The notes below the pieces were generated by a model. It had not been told where the DNA came from, did no database searches, and saw only the letters and a list, made by a program, of their open reading frames with translations. The translations under genes and the position numbers were made by a program. From assembly GCF_004210375.1 (NCBI RefSeq), contig NC_134837.1, positions 160,807,310 to 160,871,309 on the forward strand: 64,000 nt of DNA. Reading direction: 5' to 3'. Shown one piece after another: positions 23,446 through 35,929 of the stretch (positions are counted from its first letter, which is position 1; every line of letters begins with the position of its first letter). Source of the DNA: Tachypleus tridentatus. Taxonomy: Eukaryota; Arthropoda; Merostomata; Xiphosura; Limulidae.

Positions 23446-23870
23446 CATACGTGAGGGAAAAACACAATGTCATTAATGTATAGATCAATAAACAGATAAG
23501 ACTATTAAAAACACCTGATTGTACCCTCTAAATTACAATAATGTAATACATCGTCTAACTTTAAAACAATTAAGTAAAGCACTTACGTTTCATTCTTCGA
23601 GGAGCGAACATGGTCTTGTGACAAGCATCCATAGAATATATGTAAATCTGAGGATTATATATTGAAGAGTTAGTGGAATTTGTTCAATTATTAGCGTTAT
23701 TTCTAACATGTAATTTTAAGTAAAGAGGATAAAACTGAACTATTACTCCTTTGTTTAAGCTTATCGTGAACGAATTGTAAAGACACTTAACTGGACAGTT
23801 AGACGGTATTTCTTATTGAATTTCTTACGAAGCTACTTGTTTATTATATTGAAGTAATAAACTAAAGAAA

Positions 23871-24056
23871 ATGCAGCTAGTCATTATCCTCCATCACTAA
23901 CTCTTGGGCTACTCTTTTACCAAAGAATAGTGGGAGTGACCGTCCCATTTTAACGCTCCCATGGCTGAAAGGGCGAGCATGTTTGGTGTAGCGGGAATTC
24001 GAACCCGCGATCCTCGGGTTACGAGTCGAATGCCCTACCCACCTGGCCATGATAGG
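23871..24056 (-). mobile_element. SINE-A lacking its tail
   Basis: Begins inside the body at GCAGCTAGTCATTATC and runs to the head end CACCTGGCCATGATAGG. The box-B region GGGAATTCGAACCCGCG is well preserved. Confidence 0.92.
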
Positions 24057-24918
24057 ATAGTAAATGAAAGAACTGCATGTTCTTTTTCTATATGTGAATA
24101 GGATTTTGATGTATGAATGATTATATGAATTTTCCTAAAACAAAATCAAAATTAAAAATCACTTGAAAATTGATTTAAAATCGTAGTTTGAATTGTTTAT
24201 AATTAGATACAACACTGCTTGTGAAAATGTAAAAAATCTTGATAAACACTGAAATGAGAACGTACTTCGTATTTTAATTGACTAAAGAATCTTTAACATT
24301 CATGAACTTTGCTTAGCTCTAGTTATTTTTATGGGATGTATCACTGTGTGGAATGTTTATACAGCTTTGAGAAATAAAATGTTTTTTAATCGATATTAGT
24401 CGAACTATAGTGATAGGATAAACACATTTCTCGCTTGAATCATGCACTCTTGAACCCAAGTGTTAAGGAAATGAAGATTATTGATTCTGCAGCTGTTACA
24501 AAAATCAGAATGTACATGTTTAAAAAATAAATTCCAAGCAAAGGAACTAACTAGTGTTGCTCAACGGTGAATCAAATGAGTCTATCCATCTAAAACAATC
24601 AATCTTTTATTATAATTGTATTTAAATTGTTTGAAGTTTTCCAATAATATAAGGTTATATTGAAATAATTAATTCTTCATTCCAGGCTATTTAACGGAAA
24701 CTATACGATTGTTAATTTATTTTGAAATTAATTAGAAATATTTGTGGACTTGATTTTATCGATTGCAGTGAAAGTTTCCATTTGATATACATTAAAACAA
24801 AATTATCAACCGTCATCAGCGCAAAATTATCAGCCGTACGAAACATAATTTACTCTTTACTGTTCAGAACAAAACAAAATAGCTACATAATTTCATAACA
24901 CTGATAACTCAACTCCAG

Positions 24919-25041
24919 TTCCCCGCTGGTACAAGTATTAGTCTACGGATACACAACGCTAAAATCAGGGATTCGATTCTCCTCTGTGGATTCAGCAGAT
25001 AGCCCAATGTGGCTTTGCTAAAGGAAAACATACACACACAA
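24919..25041 (+). mobile_element. SINE-B, full length
   Basis: Head CCCCGCTGGTACAAGTATTA, box B GATTCGATTCTCC, middle CAGCAGATAGCCCAATGTGG and a TACACACACAAAC tail. Confidence 0.92.
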
Positions 25042-25420
25042 ACTCGACACTATTTAGAAACGAGCGATAAGTAAGAAAAATAATGGTTGTTGCACCTACT
25101 ATGCTGAAAAAGTATCGAAAAGGTTTTTTTTACGTAATTAGTTAGACATCAAAAATAAAATTTATAGTGAATTTACAAACTAAAATCGGACCACAATGTC
25201 ATAGATGCCTCCAGGTGAACTTAATCCTAGGACAATGAAGAAAATTGAAAGAAATCAACACATACACATCTACGTTTCGCATACAACAAGTCACTAAAAT
25301 GTTGATAGAAACTGTAAGAAAAGTTTAGTTAATATTAGGACAAAATAATGAGCTGACAAAGATTGTCTGAATTATAGTCAGAGTTACATAAAGTAAAATC
25401 ATAACTGTAAATTCAGTTGA

Positions 25421-25645
25421 TTTTGTTATACTGGTTATCGTTTAGTTGTTTTTGTAGTACTGGTTGTCTGTGTAGTAATGGTTGTAGTTTAATTGTCTGT
25501 GTACTACTGCTTATGGATTAGTTGTCTGTGTGATAATGGTTACGGTTTTAATTGTTTGCGTTGTACTAGTTAAGGTTTGTTGTCTTTGTAGCACTAGTTA
25601 TTCTTTTGTCTGTGTAGTACTGATTATCGTTTAGCGTGTTTGGTT
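25421..25645 (+). repeat. Degenerate ~30-bp tandem repeat
   Basis: About seven irregular units share TAGTACTGGTTATCG and TTTAGTTGTCTGTG. Spacing is uneven and copies are well diverged, so this is an old minisatellite. It is T/G-rich on the plus strand, with no open frame of note. Confidence 0.75.
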
Positions 25646-26357
25646 TATGACAAAACAATTATTTCTGTTTGACTCCCTATATTTGAACTGACAACCAGGG
25701 GCTACTGGTACTATTACAAACAGATGATGAGGTTAAATGTGGCTCGAATGACACTTTCAGAGCTGAAGTAAAGACATTTTTTGTGGCACCGGCTATCTAT
25801 CCTGGGTTTATGTTTTTAGTTCTGATTTTCAAAGTAATGTTAGAGGTTTTATATAATTTATGACAACAATAGTCTCTTTTCAATCTCACTAATACATACG
25901 TGAGAGTAAGGGTGATGAATTATTGTTTGTAAAAAAAGAATACTACATTTATTGTTAACTTCACACGATATATACAATACATACATCTGAATGAATAGAA
26001 TGAAAATGCGTCATTGACAACTGTATGATATTTGGGATAAGTTTCAAGTGATTTGATCCAAATTATCACAAACTTTACATAATGAGTTATACGCAATATA
26101 ATATTTTATATCATATCAAATTATTAAAATTCATGAAAAGAATCTAAAACTTATTAAACGAAATTAATAATTAAATGAATAAGCATTTCAGTTATTTCAG
26201 AAATTAGCTTTTGATTAATCTGGACTTAATTTTAAATTATCAAATACATTACATAAGTAATTAATTACAAAATAATAAATTGCATCATTTATAGACCATC
26301 CTATGTGCTAATGTTATTAATATGTGTACGTAATTACCATCATAATAAATATTATGT
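25646..26357. other. No gene seen
   Basis: Strongly AT-rich, especially 26070-26340; no repeats found. Confidence 0.6.
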
Positions 26358-26637
26358 GGTTTGCTTGTTTTTTTTTTTAATTTCGCGCAGATCTACACGA
26401 GGGCTATCTGCGCTAGCCGTCCCTAATTTAGCAGCGTAAAACTAGAGGGAAGGCAGCTTGCCATCACCACCCACCGCCAACACTTGGGTAACTCTTTTAC
26501 CAACGAATAGTGGGATTGATCGTCACATTATATTGCCTCTACGCCTAAAAGGGCGAGCATGTTTGATGTGATGGGGATTCAAGCCGGCGACCCTCGGATT
26601 ACGAGTCGAGCGCCTTAACTATCTGGTCATGCCGGAC
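26358..26637 (-). mobile_element. SINE-A, full length
   Basis: Tail TTTGCTTG plus a T-run, then ATTTCGCGCAGATCTACACG, the complete body, and the head up to GTCATGCCGGACC. About 45 bp separate it from a second A copy in the same orientation. Confidence 0.95.
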
Positions 26638-26683
26638 CAATTATCTGGTAATAACGTTTTTAAAAAATGCCATTATTAATTTT

Positions 26684-26937
26684 TGTTTGTTTTGAATTTC
26701 GCGCTAAGCTGCACGAGGGATATCAACGATAGCTGTCCATAATTTAGTAGTGTAAGACTAGTGGAGAGGCAACTAGTCAACACCACTCACCGCCAACTCT
26801 TGGGCTTCTCCTTTACCAAAGACTAGAGGGATTGACAGTCACATTATAGCGCCCCTACGTTTTGGTGTGAAGGGAATTCGAACCCGTGACCCTCAAATTA
26901 CGAGTCGAATGCTTTAACCACTTGGTCATGCCGGGCA
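26684..26937 (-). mobile_element. SINE-A, near full length
   Basis: Complete apart from a deletion around the GGCTGAAAGGGCGAGCATG block (CCTACG joined to TTTTGGTGTG). The head ends TGGTCATGCCGGGC. Confidence 0.94.
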
Positions 26938-27851
26938 TATTAATATTTTATAAATTGTAAGTAAATATTCGTTATTTCACTTTAACATATGTTAATATAA
27001 ATTTTAGTTATATTTGCTCGAAACTTTAGTGTATTGAATTGTACATGTACGATACAGTTTATTTGCTCAGAGTCACACTAATTTGAATTACTTGAATAAG
27101 GAAGCACGTTGTGCTAATATTATAACAGTTATGCATACTGTTTCTAGCCAATGTTCTCTTGAAACTTATAGTTTATTCCATCATCAATAAAGCTATTTCT
27201 TATGCTTATAGATCATTGTTTTCCTACACACCAAGGTAAGTGATGTTGATACCAAGATAAGTGATGTATTACTTTGACCTATATTTGATAAGTCATTAAA
27301 TATCTTACTATAACAATAACAGATGATCATTGAGTTATGTAAAAATGTGTTTTTGTACATTCTTTTGAGAACAGTAAGAATTTAGGCACACCTTTTATTT
27401 TTTCAGAAAATCATTTATTATTCCATTTGAACCTCCTCACTACAGCTGACGGCAACTCATTTTCAAATCAATAACAAACTGTTTTAACTTGGAATATTTT
27501 CCAGAATTTAACATTTAACCTGTTGTCACTTTCATCCCAGAATGAGTGTTGTAATGTAACTGTTAAAAATTGACGAAACATCAAAGAACATTATTAACAT
27601 ATAGAAACGTTCATGAGTTTAACAATTTCAAATAACTTTAAATTAAAATAGCTGTATATTAACCATATACATCGTGTCTATTTGATACATAGCTTTTCGA
27701 AAAACAAATTAAAATTCATTTGATAGAGAAAGTAAAAATGATTGAATATTTGAAAATTGTATGTTATCAATAAATCAATAACTGTATTAGTATCTTTAGA
27801 ATAAAATCTGAAAATTATGTTTCTAAGGTGTTTTTTTATGTTTAAAAGTGT
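26938..27851. other. No gene seen; micro-exon-like signal
   Basis: TTTCTTATGCTTATAG near 27212 and CACCAAG/GTAAGTG near 27235 bracket 24 bp that would read IIVFLHTK. This is too short to call without a partner. Confidence 0.3.
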
Positions 27852-27985
27852 CGTTTGTTTGTCTCTTTGTGTTTAAGTAGAATGTTACACGATGGGCTGT
27901 TCGTGTTGTTCCCATCACGAGTTTCGAAACACGATTTTAACCGTTGAAAGTTCTCATACTTGCCTCTGAGATGTTTGAAGGCAGA
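27852..27985 (-). mobile_element. SINE-C copy, diverged
   Basis: Tail GTTTGTTTGTCTCTTTGTG, CACGATGGGCTGTTCGTG and a box-B-like GTTTCGAAACACG; the head end is poorly conserved. Confidence 0.65.
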
Positions 27986-28385
27986 GGTGTAGTTACAAAT
28001 CATTTAACGATTAATTAATTAGTTGAAAAACTATTAAAATATTGAAAGTTAAGGTGTCCATAACAATATATCTTTATTAAAATTATACTATTGTAATTGC
28101 AAATTTACGGAAGACATATTCAGAGATTAAAATACGATACGATTATAGGCTACAGAAATACATGTAGTTAGCCCACTAGCACCTTTTAACGAAGTAGATG
28201 CCTCTTCAAACAGCGTGCGAGTAATTGTATGTAAAGCATAGTAACAGGTTTTTCAAGGGTGTAACTTACTTTAATTACACGTTTATTGTGATTTTTTTAA
28301 AAATCTAGACGTAATAAATCAGTGGCGGGTATTATTTAGGATATCAAATGTATTCGTATATCCTGAAATTACATGTAACAGAGGT

Positions 28386-28513
28386 TATTGTTGTTGTTTT
28401 TGAATTAAGCACAAAGTTACATAATTGGCTATCTGTGCTCTGCCCACCACGGATATCAAAACTCGGTTTTAACGTTGTAAGTCCGCAGACATACCGCTGA
28501 ACCACTGGGAGGC
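28386..28513 (-). mobile_element. SINE-C, full length
   Basis: TTTTTGAATTAAGCACAAAG, CTGCCCACCACGGATATC, and the head end CATACCGCTGAACCACTGGG. A chance 69-codon minus frame lies over it. Confidence 0.92.
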
Positions 28514-29280
28514 TTGCAATAGAGAAACGGATGTTTGTAATACATGTCATCACACCCGATGGGGTTTGTAAAGTAAGATGTTGTACAGCTGCTGCTGACG
28601 TCCTATTGTTTCCGTTTTGTTTCTCCAGATGAATCTTTACAATAGGTTCATTTTACACTAAAATGAACTTTGTTAAATTTCTTCTTCACACTTCTTCAAA
28701 GATAAACGTGAACCATCTATTTATGTTTAATTGAGAAGAATGTGATATATGTTACAGTTCGTTACAGGATATTTCATGTTTAATATTCACAAAAGACTCC
28801 ATAAGAAATATTTACAGGAAAGTATATTAAATAATATATTGAACTCCCCATTTATAGAAACCGCATCTATTGGTTAAGATAACCATTATATTCCAGTATC
28901 AGAACTGAATAAAATAAAATAATTAGATAGATTTACTTATTGTATCAACAAGAGATGCTACTTTCGGACTGCGTGTTCTATTCAAAAGAAGAAGAGTGAA
29001 ATAGGTAGATATATTAACCAAACATCTATGATTTTGTTCTACTATTAAAGACGATCTAAATGGACAACTGATGTTGCTAAATGGATCTCCCTTTGTAACA
29101 GTACTCCTTCATTTAAAGGGAATTAATGAACGGTGAAGGAAATGCGTGATGTATCTGAACACCTCTCGCTACTTTCACTGATTCCAGTTACATGAAAGCT
29201 ATGTGCGTTAGTTGCTTATTAACAGAGACATTTAAAATTAGACAAAGTATATGTAACTCTCCTTTCATGTTACATTTAAG

Positions 29281-29391
29281 TGTGTTTTCTTACAGCAAAG
29301 CCACATGGAGTTATCTGCTGTGTCTACCAAGGGGAATCAAACCCCCTGATTTTAGCATTGTAAATCTGAAGACTTACCGCTGTCCCGGCTA
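29281..29391 (-). mobile_element. SINE-B, full length
   Basis: TTCTTACAGCAAAGCCACAT, AGGGGAATCAAACCCCCTG, and GACTTACCGCTGTCCCGGC. An 86-codon plus frame (29192-29452) runs through it and is not a gene. Confidence 0.9.
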
Positions 29392-29974
29392 TATTTTCCT
29401 ATATACACTTTTCAGAGACAACAATGAGAGTAATTATGTAAAACTAGAATAGAAATATTTCACTCTTAACCTTATTTATGTACAAAATCTAGCTTTCCAT
29501 TAATGTACAAAGTGTTTTTCTTCTATCTATGCCTTAAAAGAGCAGAACTTTGAAGGGATGCCGTCATTTAAAAGTTTTGAAATAATTACACTGACTGTTA
29601 GGTTAAACACTTACCTATTAGTGACTCCCACAGTAAGATAAAATTTTGCACTACGTTTTCAGACTTCCTGAAGAGAAGACATTTATACATATATACTAAG
29701 AATAGAGTAACAGTTAAATCTGTTCTATAGAACTTAATTCTTGTATACTGCCTTTTCATAACCTCTATAGATACAAAACAGATTATGCTGGTATTCTAAA
29801 CCACCTTAAATAGAAAATATGAATACCAGACTGAAGTTACACTGATACTTGTTTCAATGGAAAAACGCCTTATGCGATTTTCTGTATCTGTCTGTTTTCG
29901 AACGTATTTATAAAGCTTTTAAAGAGTTATCCACATTGACTGTTCCAAATTTTGAACTGATATACCAGTAGGAA

Positions 29975-30175
29975 AGCAGTTAGTAAACAGCAAAAACCCG
30001 GAACTCTTGGGCTACTATCGTCTGTTAGAATAGCGGAATTTTACGTTTACCTTGTAAAGCACTAATGGCCTCAAACTACAAAGTGCAAATGCTTTTGTTT
30101 TTGACCACGGAAATGGGACGCAAACGTTGATTTCGTGGATCCACATTCCCACACGCTAAGTATTCAGCGACGGTC
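29975..30175 (-). mobile_element. Old SINE-A-related remnant
   Basis: GGAACTCTTGGGCTACTATC followed by TGTTAGAATAGCGGAATT recalls the A body, then the sequence diverges, including a second block GGAAATGGGACGCAAACG. Likely an older relative of A; remnants at 33905-34145 and 59265-59490 look alike. Confidence 0.45.
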
Positions 30176-30242
30176 GGCTTTAAACATATAAAGGAATGGA
30201 ATCACTTCAAAGAGTAAAAATCCGTGTACATACTTCTGTCGC

Positions 30243-30346
30243 TGTTTGTTGTTCAGAGTAAAGTTACGAAATGGTTTATCTATTGTGTCCACCGTGGAGA
30301 ATCGATCCCTGGATTTTAAAATTATATGTTCTCAAACTTACCAGTT
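30243..30346 (-). mobile_element. SINE-B split by a SINE-A insertion
   Basis: Holds GTTCAGAGTAAAGTTACG, TGTCCACCGTGGAGAATCG and ends in CTTACCAGTTGG, where a SINE-A has landed. The last few bases of B appear to resume at 30629-30643 (CTAGTTGGGGAG). Confidence 0.8.
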
Positions 30347-30347
30347 G

Positions 30348-30628
30348 GTTTGTTTTGTTTGTTTTTGAATCTCACAAAAAGTTACATGAGGGCTATCTGC
30401 GCTAGCCGTCCCTAATTTTCCAGTGTGAAACTAAAGAGAAGGAAGCTAGTCATTAACACACACCGCCAACTCTTGGGCTACTCTTTTACCAACGAATAGT
30501 GGAATTGACCGTCACTTTATAACGCCTCCACGGATGAAATGGCGAGTATTTTTAGTGCGACGGAGATTCGAACCCGCGACCCTCGGATTACGAGTCGAAC
30601 GCCTTAACCCACCTGGCTATGCAGGGCC
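30348..30628 (-). mobile_element. SINE-A, full length, nested in SINE-B
   Basis: Complete from the TTTGTTTTGTTTG tail to the head end GGCTATGCAGGGCC. It is flanked by CTTACCAGTTGG on the left and CTTACTAGTTGG on the right, a 12-bp duplication with one change. That dates this A copy after the B copy. Confidence 0.95.
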
Positions 30629-30904
30629 TTACTAGTTGGGGAGAACTGTGTTTTCTAACAGTCTTAATCAGAAAATAATAAATGTTGAGGTTTTTTCATG
30701 ATATAAGCTTTTATAAATCCGTTGAAATAACGGAAAGAGGAAGCGACTGATTTGATATTCATCTGGTAAGTGTAATATGCAACTACAAAAGAAAGTTTTT
30801 GGTGAGTTAGATAATGATGAATTGGATAGAATTTTAAACAATAATTGATTTATATAATTTAAAATTCCAACTCTACAAACAAACAAGATTAAGTTTCCAA
30901 ATAG

Positions 30905-31180
30905 TTTGTTTGTTTTTGAATTTCGCACAAATCTACTCGAGGGCTATCTGTGCTAGCCGTCCCTAATTTAGCAGTGTAAGACTAGAGGGAAGGCAGCTAG
31001 TCATCACCACCCACCGCCAATTCTTAGGCTACTCTTTTACCAACGAATACTCTGATTGACCGTCACATTATAACTCTCCCACAGCTTAAAGAGCAAGAAT
31101 GTTTGGCGCGATGGGGATACGAACCCGCGACCCTCAATTTACGAGTCGCACGCCTCAACACGCTTGGTCACGCCGGGCCA
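30905..31180 (-). mobile_element. SINE-A, full length, with target-site duplication
   Basis: Flanked by perfect 10-bp repeats TTCCAAATAG (30895-30904 and 31181-31190). The body is close to the consensus; the head has CACGCCTCAACACGCTTGG. Confidence 0.97.
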
Positions 31181-31190
31181 TTCCAAATAG

Positions 31191-32313
31191 CACGGGTGAA
31201 TAAGCTGTTTTAATATGACCATATTAACAAATTAATTATGAAAGTGTTTTGAGTAATTTATTCTTAACCTTAACTCTAGGTTATCTGTTATTCCTTTAAG
31301 TGCTGAAAGTTACAAATTATGCTAGTTCTCAAGTCGGCAAAATTGTTAAGTCGCTAGAAAATTAGCTTTCTGTGCAATACTAGTCGTTCTTTCACGAATC
31401 AATCTTCTTTGTCGTCTTTGGAATTGAAATGTTGGAGCTTTTATTCTTATACAAAACTAAAGAATTCTGTGAAAAGAGAAGAAAATGGAATGACCTATTA
31501 ACTTGCCGAAATTAAATATAACATTTATTTCTCTTTGTACATCAAAGATCAACTAGATATTTATAATATTTATGTGAAATAATTTAACATTTACTAGATA
31601 ATCAACGAAATGGATACTTAATTATATGGTACTTGGTGTAATCAGCGCTTGTTTAATGAATACTTAAGTAACTTGCCTAACTGACGGATTGTTTGACTTT
31701 TAAAACAAGAATAATTTTAATTGTACATTATACTGACCAAAAATTCTATACGAAACGAACCTTCGCTGATAAAAGAATATTCCACATGAATTATAATGCA
31801 ATCAAATTTCTTTTCAAATGTGCATATTTTGAATCTGTTTATTTCTTTATTTGTCGTAATTTGTAATGCATACGTCGTGGCTTTAGAAATTTTAGTAATA
31901 AAGTAAAGAAAAGGATTTTATTCTGTGAGGAATAATAAAAAATAGTTTTATTTCTGCCAACTTTTCAATGTCGCAGCTTCATCACGGTTAAACATTGGCA
32001 TAAATAAAATTTATTTATTGCATTATTATCTGGAGTCTTTTTTTTGTAATTTTATTGTCAAAATGTTTTTAATCTGTTATTCAGCAGACGACTTACAGTA
32101 TAAACTTGTAAAATATATCTACGTATTGACTACACCTTTCTAATATTTTATCCTGCCGTCATGTTTATCAACCAAACATGTTTAATACTGACCCAAGATT
32201 TTGCAGTTACAACTTATTATTTAACATTCGTAATTATTACAGAATAACTTCACAATTACACGTAAGACTGCTAATATTGTAATTATTTATAACGGATAAT
32301 TTAATACAAATTG
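31191..32313. other. No gene seen
   Basis: AT-rich. No open frame of note and no SINE. Confidence 0.6.
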
Positions 32314-32426
32314 GTTGTTTGTTTGACGTTAAGAACAAAGTTACAATGGTATATTGCTCTGCCCGCCAATGGTATACAAATCTGGTTTCTAGGGTTGTAA
32401 ATCGGCAGACCGATGTGCCACTGATT
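32314..32426 (-). mobile_element. SINE-C copy
   Basis: TTGTTTGTTTGACGTTAAG, CTCTGCCCGCCAATGGTAT, and head end CGATGTGCCACTGATT. Confidence 0.82.
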
Positions 32427-33440
32427 AGCTTTAATACTAGTACTATAAGTACCTCTTTAAATAAGTTACATTAATTGATGATTCAATTAAAAGAAATAAT
32501 TTAAACTTAGAACACATAATGATTCGAAAGAATAGCAAATTGTCTTATTAACTGAAAACAAATTATAATAAGGTATTAGAAAAACTATCAATGTGGAAAT
32601 TGATAAAACAAAGTTGTAATAAAATGTTTTAACATCTTCATTTAACAACAGGGATAACAATGATCATCTTTTTGTTTCAAAGTCTACTTATTAAAATATA
32701 ATAAACAATTTAATTCAAATATATACATACTTTTATAATAATCTTCAGTAGGATAGTTTTAAATGTGTAACATATTAAAACAACCAGATATTTGGGTTAA
32801 ATGCTCCTCACAAAATTATTGTCACAATAAGAACTCTAAATCTCTTTACGTCTAGCATCTTCTAAATTCTGTGTAAGGTTTTAAAATTTTAATAAAAAAA
32901 ACGAAGTCTGAACATGTTTTCATGATAGGTGAATGTAACATATTACAAAACTGAAGAGCCTGAGAAAATGTTTTTATCATTTCGGCCTTAGTGATTATTT
33001 CTAACGTGTTATTTATGCAGCTTATATTAAATAAAGGAAATATTAACTCACTTTTTACAAAGTTTTTCAAATACTTTTTTTTTCAGTTTTGAGCTAATTA
33101 CTTGCAGATAATTTACAACTAATTTGCGCTTTGCAAGATATCAGAAAATAACATAACAAAAACCACATCATTTAAAACCATTATGAGGAATTTAAATTAA
33201 TTCCAAAAAAATCTTACACTAAAATATATTTGTTTTATAATGTCATTAAAACAGTTTTGAATCTAAATTCGTTCAGATATAATGATATACAATACTAAAT
33301 ACTCTACGTGTTGTCAAACTTGCTTAATATAAGACTATAACGCTTCTAGTCATTAGCTTTCATTAGAAGTTCTCCGATGGCTTGGGGAAGGGAATTTTGC
33401 ATAAAAAAATAAAATATAAAGCACTACTGAATTAGGACTA
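32427..33440. other. No gene seen
   Basis: AT-rich; the 72-codon minus frame at 32852-33070 has no motif and no splice support. Confidence 0.6.
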
Positions 33441-33563
33441 TTACTAGTACAGTGGTAAGTCTACGGATTTACAATGCTAAAATTAGGGGTCCGATTCCTC
33501 TCTGTGGGCTTAGTAAATAGAGCGATGTGGCTTTGCTATAAGAAAACACAAACACACACACAC
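33441..33563 (+). mobile_element. SINE-B, full length
   Basis: ACTAGTACAGTGGTAAGTC, TACGGATTTACAATGC, CCGATTCCTCTCTGTGGGC and an (AC)n tail at 33546-33562. Confidence 0.93.
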
Positions 33564-33904
33564 TGTTATGATTAAAACAAACAAGACCGCAGTGGTGCTG
33601 CCATTGTAGTTTAAGTAAAGTTTATAAATTAACGACATAAAGTAAAGTCACTGAAATCAACGAACATTTCTTTGTAAACGTCTTTCTAAGTTAACAAAAT
33701 AATTTAGTTATTTGTTTTGTGGTCTTACAACATATAGATCTGAAACGTTCATCCTCACGCTTAGAAGAAGGATTGAGAAAGTAATCATGACAAGAATGCT
33801 ATTGAAGGTATCTAGTAAACATATCATGTTAGTCCATTCTCTTTCCCTAAAACACAAGTTTAATGAAACGTTTGATTCAGTTACATGTAAGACAAAGCTG
33901 TTGA

Positions 33905-34145
33905 TCAAAGGTTTCTTGGTTTATCTTTGGTATTCGAACCAAGCTACATGAAGACCTCAAACATAGAGCGCAGAGGACAAACTAGTCAACAGTACCTACT
34001 GCTAACTTTGAGCCGCTGTGATCGTATTGTGAGATACGACCATTAATCTTAGAACGCATCTATGGCCCTAAATAGTATAGCGCGATTTTGCAACAACGGG
34101 ACGCGAGCCACAAACTTTTGGGTTGACGCTAACTACTTGACATCT
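33905..34145 (-). mobile_element. Old SINE-A-related remnant
   Basis: CAAGCTACATGAAGACCTC, ACTAGTCAACAGTACC and GACGCGAGCC follow the reverse order of an A-type element, very diverged. Overlapping frames on both strands (33708-33951) are chance. Confidence 0.4.
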
Positions 34146-34527
34146 GACTCAGTCAATAATATATGTTGTTTGGTAACATGCAGATATAAGATGTTACCGG
34201 AATTGTATTATACATAAATATTTAAGGTAAAATATGTATCTGCTCACATGTTTTGAACATTTTATGCTATATGTAATTGAAACACTAGATCCGTTTGAAA
34301 ACAGATATGGTTAATTATGTAATAATACCTTTGACTTATTACATTTCAAAAGTAAAATATTTCCAGTAAAATATAATTATATCATTTTGCCTCATTGATG
34401 AGTCATTTTAACTACACCCTTATGTACGCATATCGGTAAGATATTGTATTATTTCAGGGTGATCAATGAAAACTACCATGTAATTCTAACAATATATATG
34501 TAGCTACGTGAAAGAGATTGATTTGTC

Positions 34528-34735
34528 TGGAAGTTCACGCAAAGCTAGACAAGAGCATTGTTAGCCTTCTCTTTAAAGTAAGTCATCACCCCCACTGCCA
34601 ACTCTTGGATTACTGTTTTACCAACAAATAGTAGTATTGACCGTCACAAGGGCGATCATGTGAGGTTCGATAGGGATTCAAATCCGAGACCCTCAGATTG
34701 CAACTTGAGTGTCCTAACTTCTTGCCCATACTTGA
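34528..34735 (-). mobile_element. Diverged SINE-A
   Basis: CCACTGCCAACTCTTGGAT, TACCAACAAATAGTAG and GGGATTCAAATCCGAGACC are recognisable; a segment around the mid body is deleted (GTCACAAGGGCGATCATG). Confidence 0.85.
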
Positions 34736-35129
34736 AGTAAATAAAAAAGGACTGGTTTAAAAGTGAAATGGATTTTTCATCAACGTATAATATAAAATAT
34801 TGTTTCAAAACATCTCATTTGTAAAATGTTTGGGTTTCTCCATAAACATGGTATTTTTTTACTGTGTAGCGTAACATTTTTCTTTGTTATTTGTTTATAG
34901 AACCAATAAGTCAGGATATGTTTCACTGAATTGAATACTTTGTCATATCTTAGTCAAAATTGACGGTAGTGTTATAATATCCATATGCTTTGGGCCTCTA
35001 ATTTGATATAATATTCTTCTAAGATAACAGTTAATACTATTTGTAATGTAAAACATTTTACAAATACTCTGAAAAATCAATTTATTTTATAATAAAATAC
35101 AATAACCTTCCTCAGATAATGGGTTATTC

Positions 35130-35250
35130 TTGTGTGTTTTTTTATAGCAAAGTAACATCGCGCTATTTGCTGAGCCCACCAAGTGGAATCGAAACCCTGA
35201 TTTTAGCATTATAAATGCGTAGACTTATTGCTTTAACAGTTAGGGACAGG
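35130..35250 (-). mobile_element. SINE-B, full length
   Basis: TGTGTGTTTTTTTATAGC, GAGCCCACCAAGTGGAATCG and a diverged head end GACTTATTGCTTTAACAG. Confidence 0.9.
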
Positions 35251-35518
35251 CTAATTTTAAAGGTAAAGATAATCATTACCTTACACTAATAATATCATAT
35301 TTCACTAGTTCAAATACAGCCATTAGACGATTATTAATATGGCACTTTTTAAATTACATATTAAATGAAATTATAAACATATAATTCAGTAAAAAATAAT
35401 CAGAATTTGATATTTTTAACTAATTATAAACAACCATAGAAGAATATTAATAAATTTTTAACAAGTTTTCTATATCTTAGATTAAAAGAAAATTATTATC
35501 CCTGTAAATAGGTTGGGA

Positions 35519-35664
35519 ATGCTTTAATGGTTAGTGTGCTAGGATTTGTGGCCTGTTGCTGGATAAACCTTTTTTTAATTTGGTGTCTGGTGTGCGGTAT
35601 TTGATCAAACAAGAATAGTCCAAGAGTGTGCAGTAGGTATTGAGTGGCTTCCTTCCCTCTCGTC
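35519..35664 (+). mobile_element. Degenerate SINE-A, 5' partner of a tandem pair
   Basis: AGTCCAAGAGTGTGCAGTAG and TGGCTTCCTTCCCTCTCGTC are body elements; it breaks off at CGTC, directly followed by the head of the next copy. Confidence 0.6.
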
Positions 35665-35929
35665 GGCCCGGCACTCGAATCGTTATCTAAGGATCGCGAG
35701 TTAAAATCCCCGTCACATCAAACATGCTAGTCCTTTCACCCATGGGGGCGTTATAATGTGTTGGTCAATCCCATTATTCGTTGGTAAAAGAGTAGCCCAA
35801 GAGTTGGCAGTGGGTGGTGATGACTAGTTGCCTTCCCTCTATTCTTACACTGCTAAATTATGGACGGCTGGAACAAAATGTCCTCGAGTGGCTTTGGTCG
35901 AAATTCAAAACAAACCAAACTCTCTAGTC
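35665..35929 (+). mobile_element. SINE-A, near full length, 3' partner of a tandem pair
   Basis: Head GGCCCGGCACTCGAATCG is shortened at the A box; the body and AAATTCAAAACAAACC tail are complete. A 91-codon plus frame at 35860-36135 starts inside the tail and is chance. Confidence 0.93.
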
